The translations under genes and the position numbers were made by a program. DNA of 64,000 bases from Effrenium voratum (lineage: Eukaryota; Sar; Dinophyceae; Suessiales; Symbiodiniaceae), in contig CAUJNA010003803.1 of NCBI GenBank assembly GCA_963377175.1, forward strand, positions 151,001 through 215,000, read 5' to 3'. The notes below the pieces were generated by a model. The model was not told the DNA's origin. It saw nothing but the letters and a program-made list of their open reading frames with translations, and made no database searches. This document shows, piece by piece, positions 1 through 10,097 of this stretch (position 1 is its first letter; every line of letters begins with the position of its first letter).

Positions 1-1085
1 GTTTTTTAATCGCTTGGGCTTGCGGCTGGGCCTTGGCAGGCTCCAGTTTTTAAGGTGCCATGATTTTGTTTTAGCTTGCGGCTGGGCCCTGGCAGGCTCC
101 AGTTTTTAAGGTGCCATGATTTTGTTTTTGCCTGCGGCCGGGCCTTGGCAGGCTCCAGTTTTTTAAGGCGACGTGATTTCGCTTGGGCTCGCGGCTGCGC
201 CTTGGCAGGCTCCAGTTTTTAAGGTGCCATGATTTTGTTTTAGCTTGCGGCTGGGCCCTGGCAGGCTCCAGTTTTTAACATGAGCTCCTGATTTTGTTTT
301 AGCTTGCGGCTGGGCCCTGGCAGGCTCCAGTTTTTAAGGTGCCATGATTTTGTTTTTGCTTGCGGCTGGGCCTTGGCAGGCTCCAGTTTTTAAGGTGCCA
401 TGATTTTGCTTTCGCCTGCGGCCGGGCCTTGGCAGGCTCCAGTTTTTAAGGTGCCATGATTTTGCTTTCGCCTGCGGCCGGGCCTTGGCAGGCTCCAGTT
501 TTTTAAGGTGACGTGATTTCGCTTGGGCTTGCGGCTGGGCCTTGGCAGGCTCCAGTTTTTAAGGTGCCATGATTTTGTTTTCGCTTGCGGCTGGGCCTTG
601 GCAGGCTCCAGTTTTTAAGGTGCCATGATTTTGCTTTCGCCTGCGGCCGGGCCTTGGCAGGCTCCAGTTTTTTAAGGTGACGTGATTTCGCTTGGGCTTG
701 CGGCTGGGCCTTGGCAGGCTCCAGCTTTTAAGGTGCCATGATTTTGTTTTAGCTTGCGGCTGGGCCCTGGCAGGCTCCAGTTTTTAAGGTGCCATGATTT
801 TGTTTTCGCTTGCGGCTGGGCCTTGGCAGGCTCCAGTTTTTAAGGTGCCATGATTTTGCTTTCGCCTGCGGCCGGGCCTTGGCAGGCTCCAGTTTTTTAA
901 GGTGACGTGATTTCGCTTGGGCTTGCGGCTGGGCCTTGGCAGGCTCCAGTTTTTAAGGTGCCATGATTTTGTTTTAGCTTGCGTCTGGGCCCTGGCAGGC
1001 TCCAGTTTTTAAGGTGCCATGATTTTGTTTTTGCTTGCGGCTGGGCCTTGGCAGGCTCCAGTTTTTAAGGTGCCATGATTTTGCT
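1..1085. repeat. 56-bp tandem repeat array (about 19 copies)
   Basis: The core GGCAGGCTCCAG recurs about 19 times at a mean spacing of 56-57 bp. Each unit also has a 'CTTGCGGCTGGGCC' part and a 'TTTTTAAGGTGCCATGATTT' part. A variant unit with 'GGTGACGTGATTTCGCTTGG' recurs about every 3-5 units, which suggests higher-order structure. The array runs off the left edge of the window and ends near 1085. No reading frame looks coding. Confidence 0.95.
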
Positions 1086-1820
1086 AAGGGTTTTATGTTT
1101 CCCTTGTGTTTATAGGTCTGGGGTGAATCTCCTACGCCGCTGCTGTTTTGTGCTCCTAGCCCTCAAACTCACGAATAGGACTCGCAGTCCTGGTTTCGTT
1201 TGAAACCGTTCCCTGTGCCTTTGGCGCCATGGACACTGTGTTGGGCCTTGCCATCGGCCTTCAACGTGATTTAACCGCCTTGACTTTGCAGCCGTGTGCC
1301 AATTGCACTAGCCTTTGGTGAGTTGCACCGGCCTTGGAGAAAGTTTATCTTTCACTGCCTTCGTGAGTTCTTAGCACATGGCTATGCAGAGCTTGCGGCT
1401 GCATCCAGCTTGACTGGCTTGGCTGCAGCCTTTTCAGCCCTTGCCGCTTACATAGACACAGGCCTTCATACACTTTGCAGCCACTTTAGCAGGTTTTCCA
1501 TCCGCGCAGCCTTCTCAGTATGCTCGCACTTCATTTACCTTGTGAGTTCACATTCGGCCATGAGTCCTACTTGCACTGCACATGCTTTGACTACTTAATA
1601 ACAATGAAAGTTGTAAGCAGTCTGTATTCCGCTGTTGTTCGACGCCATTCAAAGCTTGGGCTGCAACCTCAGCACACGTTCTTGAGCCGCGCTCTTGAAC
1701 CGCATCCCCCGCAGGGGTTGCTGCCTCGACACAGCGTGTCAGGCACAGGCCTCCGCGTCACTGCGGCCCCGGCCTCAGCATGGAAACATGCTTAGCATTT
1801 CCCCGCTGGGATTTGCCTCT
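1086..1820. other. Unassigned sequence, no gene recognised
   Basis: The sequence is rich in 'GCCTT' and 'CAGCC' words. It has only short ORFs, the longest a GTG-start frame at 1296-1598, with no domain I recognise and no convincing splice-bounded exon. Confidence 0.5.
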
Positions 1821-2310
1821 CCTGACACCGCGTGTCAGGTTGCCCTGCAATTTTCAGGAAGAAGGCCTCGCACCACCGCGTGCTTGCCTTGAGGCCCAGA
1901 GAGAACCCTCTTAGTGCCATAGCCTGACACCGAAGGTCAGGTTACCTTGGTCCGCCAAGAAGAAGGCCTTGCACCGCATGCTTGCCTTGAGGCTCAGGGA
2001 GAATCATCTCCGTGGCCTTTCCCTGATGCCGCGTGTCAGGTTGCCTTGCTCCGCCAAGAAGAAGGCCTTGCACCGCGTGCGGCCTTTTGAGCTTTGTGGG
2101 ATCAACCCGCATTTGCTTTCCCCTGACACCTCGGGTCAGGTTACCTTGGTCCGCCAAGAAGAAGGCCATGCACCGCGTGCGTGCTTTGAGGCTCAGTGAG
2201 AAAATTCTCCATCGCCTTTCCCTGACACCGCGTGTTAGGTTGGCTTGGTCCGCCAGGAAGAAGGCTTTGCACCGCGTGCTTGCCTTGAGGCCAAAGGGAG
2301 ACTCTTCCCT
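1821..2310. repeat. ~97-bp tandem repeat, five copies, each with a palindrome
   Basis: Units begin near 1821, 1925, 2022, 2122 and 2220. Each starts with CCTGACACCGCGTGTCAGG or a close variant (8-bp arms CCTGACAC/GTGTCAGG around CGC). Each continues with a 'TCCGCCAAGAAGAAGGCC' part and 'GCACCGCGTGCTTGCCTTGA'. A weaker relic lies near 1732. The copies differ at scattered bases, so the array is old or little homogenised. Confidence 0.9.
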
Positions 2311-2486
2311 TTAGCCAATCCTGGCCGCGCCAGGACCGGGGCATGAGCGCCCCGCTCATTCGTGTCAGCCCGACTTGTTTCTACTCGCCGTGTGCATTGC
2401 ATTGAAATTTTTTCAACTTTCAGCCTTGTGCTTCCAAGCTCGTAAGTGCTGCCACTCACACGTCAGCCATCGCCCTGCCTTCAGCC

Positions 2487-2720
2487 ATGGAGCAAGAGGA
2501 GACACTTGACGCCATCCACGCGACCATCGCCAGAAGCTATCTAGATCTAGAAGTGATGCTGGACGAGCTGTGCTGCATTCTCGCACGCATTCGATTCTTG
2601 TGCAGTGTCATTGCCATATGCCTTATCGCCATTGTATTCTGTGAGGGCCTTCGGTTTCTCACAGGCATTTGGGACAGGCATTTGGGATACAGCCCTACTC
2701 TTCTAGCCTTGCTGCCTTGA
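2487..2720 (+). CDS. Possible small membrane protein (77 codons), unrecognised
   Basis: An ATG-start ORF with an acidic N-terminus (MEQEETLD) and one hydrophobic stretch at residues 39-53 (LCSVIAICLIAIVFC), which could be a single membrane segment. It ends at TGA 2720. No family is recognised and no splice context supports it. In this genome a lone short ORF is usually chance, so it is listed only because an ATG, a hydrophobic segment and a non-repetitive setting coincide. Confidence 0.2.
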   Translation: MEQEETLDAIHATIARSYLDLEVMLDELCCILARIRFLCSVIAICLIAIVFCEGLRFLTGIWDRHLGYSPTLLALLP

Positions 2721-3394
2721 GGAGTCATGGCACATGACTTTTCTGCACAGCCCTGGTGAGCAGTCGCAAAACAGTACCCCAGCCAATTGCTTGCTTGTGC
2801 ACGGTCACGGCACACCCATTCGCTGCGTTAATCAATTGGAGCCAGGTCCTACGCCTCTAGCCAGGCCAGCCAGCCTGCGGCCTCAGCCGCAAACATGCAG
2901 TCAGAACCCTTGGCCCTCTTTATAAGCGACCTCGCAGGCATAAGCCGCTCAAAGCTAGTAAGCATGCAGCCTTACCTAGAGGTATTGCCCTGCTCTGTGT
3001 TGCGCCAGCAATGGATTAGCTTGCTTGTCCCGTGGATTGGAAACTTCTTTGAAAGACCACGCAATCTTGCGTTGCTGAACCGCCTTCGCATCTACATCGA
3101 CTACATTCTCATGCGGACAGGCCTGCGCACAGGCTCATTGCACTTCGGCCATCTTCTGTCACTGTGTGCATTCACCACTGTTTGAGCAATGATTTCACAC
3201 AGGAAGCTTTGGCAGCCTTTGCAACCACATTTGACTGGGCCCGGCCCTCTCGGCTCCACGTGGAACGCGCCCAAGGACGTTTTGCGGCCAGAGGCCTCCG
3301 TTTCCGACCCAGCCTTTCGCAATTGTGCTTTACACCAGCATTTCCATGAACAGGCCGAGACAGTTTTCACCAACGCTTTCCCGGAGCCTCGGTC
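2721..3394. other. Unassigned sequence
   Basis: Non-repetitive DNA with an open frame at 2895-3185 (96 codons, ATG start). I recognise no motif in it. Confidence 0.4.
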
Positions 3395-3795
3395 CCAAAC
3401 GGTGGTCAAACACCCATAATCCCAAACGATGGTCCCAAACCATGGTCCCAAACACGCATGGTCCGCATGGTCCCAAATTGTGGGTCCCAAACATCCATGG
3501 TCCCAAATGGTGGTCCCAAACGGTTGGTCCCAAACGATGGTCCCAAACGGTGGTCCCAGGCATGCATGGTCCCAAACAATGGTCCCAAACGGTATGGTCC
3601 CAAACAGTGGTCCCAAACACCCATGGTCCCAAACACCTGGTCCACACAGCTGGTCCCAAACGCATGGTCCCAAATTGTGGGTCCCAAACACCCATGGTCC
3701 CAAACGGTGGTCCCGGACACCCATGGTCCCAAACAACCATGGTCCCAAAAACTGCTCATCCCAAACATCCATGGTCCCAAGCCCAAACAGCTGGT
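3395..3795. repeat. GGTCCCAAAC minisatellite
   Basis: About 28 copies of GGTCCCAAAC are spaced by 2-6 bases (mostly GGT, CCAT or GCAT) over 400 bp. Both strands are open in several frames (repeating Met-Val-Pro-Asn or Gly-Thr-Met/Trp-Asp), but this is a product of the repeat. Confidence 0.95.
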
Positions 3796-3803
3796 CCCAT
3801 GGT

Positions 3804-3846
<43 letters not shown>

Positions 3847-3892
3847 GACGACTACCATTACGAATACTACTACTCCTGCTACTACTACTACT
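3804..3892. repeat. TAC trinucleotide microsatellite
   Basis: A nearly pure (TAC)n run over about 42 bp is followed by a degenerate TAC/GAC/TCC tail. It directly abuts the minisatellite. Confidence 0.95.
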
Positions 3893-6543
3893 ATAGTAGA
3901 ACAGCCTGAAACACCTAATCAAAGCCACGACACAGACACGTGTTGCCTTTCTACACTAAACGTGCCCTCACGAATGCATGCAGCAATAAATGGCTTGACC
4001 ACTTTGTGCGCAGCACAGCAACCAAACACAAGCAAGCAAGCTAGCCAGCAAGCCAGGAAGCCAGCAAGCCCTGGAGACAATTACCTTCAGCGCCGCAAGG
4101 AAAGAAAGTGCTTTTCCGGGGAAACACGGGTGTTTTCGGTGTTTTCTTGTCGTTTTCGTCCTCGGGCCTCACCCCATTTGCCGCTCACCTCATTAATTTC
4201 CCTCTAACACTGTGAGAAACAACGTGATGGTTTTAAGTCCAAGTGGTGCGCACTGGATTGTGTCCATCCACAGCATTAGCTGCTTTTTTCCGAGACACCC
4301 AATGCAACAATCAGGTAGTTATACCGTTTTTAGGGGCACGGCTGTAGGGCCTAGAGAGATTTGTTTTTGACCATGTTACCATGTTGGAATCCAACTGTCA
4401 GCTCGGGCTTTGGGTGCTGCGTGCTCGCCTCACTCCCGTGCTTGCCTCTCTCCCCGAGTTTATGGATTTTATTAAAACAACTTTTTGGGAAGACCATATG
4501 TGTGTGGCAAGCAACAAGTTTGGACTGTTTTTGGCCAGTCCGGAAGTGAGGCCTCGAGTGAGTTCCGACTCGGATTCGGCATGGCCTGAGGTATTCCTTC
4601 AAGAGTGCGGCGCGTTGGGGGCCCTACTCTCGCGTGCCAGTTGGCTTATGGGGGTGATGCTGGCTTACGGGGAAGTGCCATGGAAATGTGGAGAGTCTGT
4701 TTTGCCGGAATCCATGAATCCAGGAACCCTAAACAACACATGAAAGAAGAAATTTGCAAGATCGATGGCAAGTGTCCATCATGCGGCTTAGTGTCCGTCA
4801 TGCAGCTTTTCGGGGGAGGCTGATCCATGTCTTAAAGTAGGGACCCCCAGTTTGATCTTATGGCCGGATCGGAGATCCACGAGGATCCCAGTGCCAATGG
4901 CAATGGTATTTACCGTCCACAGGGGATGACGTGGCCCATGTGGTTTGGGGCACACCAGCCCCAAGGTGCAATGGGGTTCACCAAAAAACCCGCGTCAATG
5001 AATATGGGATGAAGTCTAAAGATGGGGCCTTTGGGACCACATTTGGGGGAGAAAGCATGCCCACCAGCTTTCACTTTTGGATCGGTGGTTCCCTATTGAA
5101 ATTTCGGTGTGTCTTTTCTTGAGGTTACCTTTTTTGGGTGTTGGAAAGGGAACCTCGCCATGTTGCCCGCTCACATCCAGGGCGATGGTCGCTTGCTCCG
5201 CTGGCCGTCACAGGAGCTCGTTCGCTCGTGAATTTGGGGGGAGGGCGCCTGGACACGGGGCGGAGAAAAATGACCAGTCCTTTGGTAAAAACCCTGACCT
5301 TGGGACCTCTTTTGGTTGGGTCTTTGACCTTCCTGACTTTCTTCTTTGGTGCATGCACACATGTTTTGCGCATAATAAACGCAGGGGGCAAGAGTCACCA
5401 AGAAAGTCAAAGCTGCACTTTCCAGCCCTCGAACGAAAAACGCCTCTGATGCTTGGAACAAATGTCCCAAATCAAGATCACCAGGGGTAGGATTCCGTAT
5501 GGAAGCCCGCCTACGATCTGCAGGGCATTGCAACTTGGCAGATTTCGGCGCAAATGAAAGAGGCGATTCAAGCCAAGAAGGCATTTGATGTTCAACCGCC
5601 GCGATTCCCAAACCCCTCGCTGATTCATTGGGCGAGTCGCTTAACGCGGCGGGTGTCCCAGACTTGCTTGCGATCAACGAGTTCTGCTGGTGAACAAACG
5701 AGTTTTGCCAGCCCGCATTTTTCCTCCACAAGATGCGCCACCCGGTGTTTCGACATGTGTCTAAAAGTACCCCCCCTCCCTCCCCCCCGCAAATGGGGGC
5801 TTTCTTTCGGTTGCCCTTTAAGAACACCCAAAAAGGGATACCAACTCCAAAAAAGACGAGCCACCCTCATTGATTTTCCGTCCGGACGAGCAAGACCCCT
5901 GGCCAGGCTTTGGCCTAAGCCAAGTTGCCTGGTGAGAGTCGGGTTTCACGACGTGTCTCCGGCCGCCCTCGGCGGTTTTCCCCGGGAGCTTCGTTTGCAT
6001 GGACAAAAGGCGTTCCTGGGCGGTTGGGCGGTTGGGCAGAGAGGAATGAACAATTCGAAACCCAAAGTTCGGCGCCTTGCGTTCAGACATGTTCAGACAA
6101 CCCCCCCCCCCAATTTGGCAACATCTCACATCTTTCGGTTGGTTTTACGCGTGGCACTCAAATCAGGCTAGATTAGATTTGAACCCTAGGTCTAGAGTCG
6201 AACATTCTCCAAGCTCAACGTTTCACACAGCTCTCATTTGAGATGTTGCTTTTTCCGTGGATATACACAAACCTGATGACTGAGGTGCCTATTTCGGGTA
6301 CAGATGTTGGTCTCTCTGTTGGGAACTTGGACATCTATTCAGTCATAAGTCAAATCGAAACTTGTGCTAAGGGAGGTTCAAAGAAGCTCGGACGCATCAG
6401 TCCCCGACAGCCAAAAGCTGGGCTCAGACGGAGAGACGCGACGCGGTCCAGCCGTGCCGAACGACTGCCTTGCAGTCACCATGTCGGCTGCTGTGTTCAG
6501 CGCGATGGACCAGAGTCCCGACTGAAGGGCACCTCTGGTTAAA
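3893..6543. other. Unassigned sequence, no gene recognised
   Basis: Many overlapping short ORFs exist on both strands. The most protein-like is the + frame beginning at 5554 (MKEAIQAKKAFDVQPPRF...), but it has no splice-bounded support and no known domain. The motif CACACATGTTTTGC-GCATA at about 5358 recurs near 7965, which suggests a dispersed repeat. I see no regulatory signal. Confidence 0.4.
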
Positions 6544-6624
6544 CTCACTCCCTGAGTTCCTGGACTTTAGTCGGTGGTTAGAACATCGATTTTGTTTTTG
6601 GGGGCCGTCCACTCAGGAAGTGAG
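6544..6624. mobile_element. Short inverted-repeat element, family C (copy 1)
   Basis: The left end CTCACTCCCTGAGTTCCTGG is mirrored on the right by CCACTCAGGAAGTGAG. A second full copy lies at 25169-25265 with the same left end and CCACTCGGGAAGTAAG on the right. It is non-coding and about 80 bp, so it is MITE-like. Confidence 0.6.
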
Positions 6625-6724
6625 TACATGGGCTGTGTCAACTACATAGGGGAACGGACCAACAGGTGAAAAGCGTACCCTCAAAAGAACACACGCACGG
6701 CAACCCAGGAGCAATGTACCCCTG

Positions 6725-7190
6725 GTTGGCTAGTAGGAGGTTGGTTGGTTTGGTTTGCTTGTTTCTTTGTTTGCTTGATTGTCAACGCTTTGCGTTGCCT
6801 GTTTTGGTTTGCCTTGAAGTGTTGTCTTTGTTTGAGTGAGTGAGTCGGCTCCGAGTTTCTAGAGACCGGTTTTTAGAGGGGATTTGACTGGTTAGAGGGG
6901 AGTTTGGCCAGTTTCTGAGGGGGAATGAAACCAGTGACTGGAGTTGTTGTTAGGGGGTTTGATTGGTTTCCAGATGCTAGAGGGTAATGTGACTGGCTGC
7001 TAAGGGGAATTTGACCGGGGATTGATCGGTTTGTAGGGGGACCTGCCGGGGTAGAGGGGATTTTGACTGGCTTCTAGAAGGGATGCCGGTTTTGGAGGAT
7101 TTGATTTGTTTTGAGATGGGAGTTTGAGCCGGACGGCTTGGCTTGAGGGGCTGGAGCATGGACCGATTCCTGGCCCTCTGGGCCGGGGTG
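6725..7190. other. G/T-rich strand-asymmetric tract
   Basis: This is a T- and G-rich lead-in to the GGTT array, with repeated 'GGGGATTTGACTGG'-like phrases (about 6880, 6945, 7005, 7055) that look like a decayed ~55-65 bp tandem repeat. No coding support. Confidence 0.5.
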
Positions 7191-7479
7191 AGGTTGGTTG
7201 GTTGGTTGGTGGGTGGGTGGGTGGGTGGGTGGTTGGTTGGCTTGGTTTGGCTTGGTTTGGTTTTGTTTGGTTTGGTTGGTTTGGTTGGTTTGGTTGGTTT
7301 GGTTTGGTTTGGTTTGGCTTGGTTTGGTTTTGTTTGTTTTGTTTGGTGGTTGGTTTGGTTGGTTTGGTTTGGTTTGGTTTGGTGTGGTTTGGTGTGGTTT
7401 GGTGTGGTTTGGTGTGGTTTGGTGTGGTTTGTGCTTGGTTGGTTGGTTGGTTGGTTGGTTGGTTGGTTGGTTGGTTGGT

Positions 7480-7514
<35 letters not shown>

Positions 7515-7566
7515 TTGGTTGGTTGGTTGGTTGGTTGGTTGTTTTGGTTGTTTTGGTTGTTTGTTG
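7190..7566. repeat. GGTT / GGTTT / GGCT simple-repeat array
   Basis: Blocks follow one another: (GGTT)n, (GGTTT)n, (GGTGTGGTTT)n, (GGTT)n, (GGCT)n and (GGTT)n. Open frames on both strands (Trp/Gly-rich on +, Asn/Gln/Pro/Thr-rich on -) follow only from the repeat. Confidence 0.95.
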
Positions 7567-8300
7567 AACCCTTCGGGGCATACTCTAGAGACTGGCGTGC
7601 CTACTGCGCCCACATCCAGATTCCAGAAAGATCCCAATGACATTGGAGCTGAAAGGCAAGACTTCGGTGAAGGTTGCAAGATCCCACATTCCGCGCGATG
7701 TCGCAAGAAGGGCTTTCCCGCCGCATCTTCGGTGAAGGTTCCTTCCACCAGGTTTCCCCGTTTGGCACACACATTTTTTGGTCGGTGGTTCGGTTGCTAC
7801 CTAATTTACGGTTGCGTAAAACCAGGCCGGTGAAACGGGGCGTTGCTCATTTGTCCTTCTTTTTTTAGAGAGTTGGAACTGCCTCAAACCCCCAGATTCC
7901 CTTTGGACCAAACGAAAGGGGAGGGGGGGTGTTACCCTCAGAAAGCGGCCCTCCAAGTTTTGAGCCACACATGTTTTGCCCATTGCTGGGCCGGCCCAAC
8001 ACCTAGGAACAATGACGGGGTGGGCGCCCCAGTGCCTTCGGATCGACGCTGGGGTTCAGCAACCACCATTCAAACAAAGGGGGCTCAAATATATCCACCA
8101 TTGTTTACCTAAGGGTTGTGATCATCCAAATTGGGTCCCTGCCATTCTTTGAATCGGGGTCATGCCCTAGGGCATACTCAACCACAGAAGCGTTGGGACA
8201 GATGTTGCAATCAAGTGGAGGTTTTCAACTAGTTCCCTTCCTGGCCATATTGGGGGCATTTGTATGCTCCCAAGCCATCAACGGACAGGATTACTAAAAG
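7567..8300. other. Unassigned sequence
   Basis: Non-repetitive DNA with no convincing exon. A phrase 'TTCGGTGAAGGTT' occurs twice (7663 and 7727) inside an imperfect short duplication. Confidence 0.4.
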
Positions 8301-8304
8301 AGTT

Positions 8305-8580
8305 TCCTTTGACCATTGCTCCGAGTGCCGATCCGGGTGTTGCAGCGATGCTGAAAGCTTACTGCAAGGCATTCCGGCATCAATGTCAGGTTCCTTCCGC
8401 ATGGTTTTCTTGATTAAGGTATGATTCGTACTAATTCGTGCGGGCCGAAATCATTGGACTCGGCCGGCTACGACGGAACCAACTTGCTGCAGAGAAAAAC
8501 GTCGCGAGGGTCAGGCCTTGGAGAACCAGCGGCTCCTCGTAAAGTTAGGGATTCAGCCCCAAATAATATGTTCACGCCAG
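8305..8580 (+). other. Probable exon-bearing stretch upstream of the gene ending at 9112
   Basis: Two frames here read like protein. One runs through 'SADPGVAAMLKAYCKAFRHQ' (about 8328-8390), followed by CAG|GT, a possible donor at about 8390. Another (about 8467-8598) reads through 'NLLQRKTSRGSGLGEPAA'. Neither has an identifiable domain and an overlapping frame is also open in each case, so I do not fix boundaries. The position and strand fit upstream exons of the gene ending at 9112. Confidence 0.3.
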
Positions 8581-8620
8581 GGGAGTCGTGTTCACCTTAA
8601 TTGTTTATGTACCCTTTTAC

Positions 8621-8722
8621 TACTGTGGATGGCGCCAGTTGGGATTGATGGTTTCATTAACCATTTTTCTGGGATTTGTAATTTATCCCAAGTGTAGGAT
8701 TTCGTCCGGGAGCTCCAAGATG
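8621..8722. mobile_element. Degenerate copy of short inverted-repeat element, family A
   Basis: It starts CTACTGTGGATGG and ends near AGGATTTCGTCC, the two ends typical of family A. The middle (AGTTGGGATTG-TGGTTT) matches the copy at 9984-10097. The right end is truncated. Confidence 0.5.
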
Positions 8723-9041
8723 CAAGTTTATGCGGGGGTTCCGGGCTTCGATCGGGGCTCACGCAAGATCCCTTTCTTGGGGAATGAACTTTCGGAAATT
8801 GACTTGGTTTGAGGTGGCCACTTGTGGGCGGGGGAAACCCCTCCCCCTCATGATTGGTGCAGTGAAACTCCAAATGGGTTCCAACAAAAGGGACTCTCAT
8901 GTTCACACAGGTTTTCTTCCAAAGAACTCGGGGGGAAGGGCCTAGACATCGCCAAGTTGGGCTTGCTTTTTTCCCAGACACTGCCCTAAAAACAGTCACC
9001 AATGGTGGACAAAAAGTCGCGATCCGCAACTGGCGATCCAG

Positions 9042-9112
9042 GGGTCCCGAATTTCCGTGCCGCTGAGGTCATCACCAGGGAAGAGTTCTACCGGATGATG
9101 GGCCAGGCCTAG
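9042..9112 (+). CDS. Terminal exon of an unknown gene (ends in TAG)
   Basis: An acceptor 'GCGATCCAG' is followed by an exon whose open frame reads VPNFRAAEVITREEFYRMM then GQA and a TAG stop at 9110-9112. The start is in phase 2 (GG before GTC), the same phase as the exon at 34170. The peptide resembles the exit helix of an EF-hand (ITREEFYRMM), but the 12-residue loop lacks the usual Asp/Asn ligands. If it is an EF-hand it is degenerate, and the family stays unassigned. The frame is also open upstream (DKKSRSATGDPG), so a longer exon from about 9009 is possible. Confidence 0.5.
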
Positions 9113-9983
9113 CTCGAGAGCCGAACGGGCCGATGAGTCGAAGCGATTCGAGCAGATTTGTCGTGGGACTCAGTCAATCTGCTGAATGGGTCGCAACATT
9201 TCCACTTCCACGATATATTCGTATATGATATGGATATGCATATGTATATATATATATATATATAAATACACACATATAGACTTATGTGTCTGTGTCTGTG
9301 TGTTTTTAAGGGTTGTTAGGGTGGGAACACTTTTTTGGGGTCCCCAATGACCAGCGCCCAAATGTGCCCCCCCTGCCGGGGATTTCGGGATTTCGGCGCC
9401 ACCTCTTGCCAAGACGGCTTTTTGGGGGGTGTTCAGTTTTTGCTAGCCTTCTCGGGTTTTTGTTGGGTTCTTCCTCGGATCTTGTTGAGCGTTTTGAGCT
9501 CTTCTTGGGCTTCCTGGGTTTAGACAAACAAGTAATTCCGATGCAAACACCATTTGTGGGTCTAAGTTTGGATAGGCATTCAGTGGGAGAGATGCTCTTA
9601 AGGACGGGGTGTTCCTCAGATAGGCTCGTGACTGCCTGGTGGGGGTGCTGTTGGGAATTTCAGATTTGGGAGGGGGAATCCAGCGAAGCCTGAAGGGGTT
9701 TGGGCAAATCGACATGCCTGCGTTGAGGGAGCCACCCTTCTAGATAGCCAAGTTGCTGCTTGTTTCCAGACAATTCACCCAAAAAAAGTCACACTTGATG
9801 GGAGAAGCAGCAACTGGCAAATCCAGGGCCCCTTAATTTGAAGTTTAGAGAACCATGACAGCAATTGCATTTGGGGCCATGGCGTGCTGGTGACGCCAAC
9901 ATGAGTCCCCAGAACACATCCCCGGCAGTACACGACCACTTCCAAGTTTTCCGTCAACTAGTTGGAGGCGGCTGGTTTTCCTG
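9113..9983. other. Intergenic or intronic sequence with an AT dinucleotide run
   Basis: Contains an AT-rich microsatellite (about 9217-9268, ATATATA then CACACATA). I see no exon. This may be the spacer between two head-to-tail + strand genes. Confidence 0.4.
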
Positions 9984-10097
9984 ATGCTGTGGATGGACAA
10001 AACCCATTTCACTAGTTGGGATTGGCGGTTTATCCCATGATCTCTAGGGTTTCGTCTATCGCAAGTGCCGATCGCTTTGTGGATTTCGTCCACAGTA
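9984..10097. mobile_element. Short inverted-repeat element, family A
   Basis: It begins GCTGTGGATGGACAAAACCC and ends GGATTTCGTCCACAGTA, giving near-matching terminal inverted repeats around an ~80 bp core. The inner phrase GTGCCGATCGCTTTG recurs near 18310 beside another family-A end. Confidence 0.7.

Noticed and set aside
1..1085. CRISPR-like array
   Set aside because: Units are contiguous tandem repeats with no unique spacers, in eukaryote-like DNA.
9042..9112. True EF-hand protein end
   Set aside because: The exit helix fits, but the calcium-loop ligand positions are not Asp or Asn, so I do not name it an EF-hand gene.
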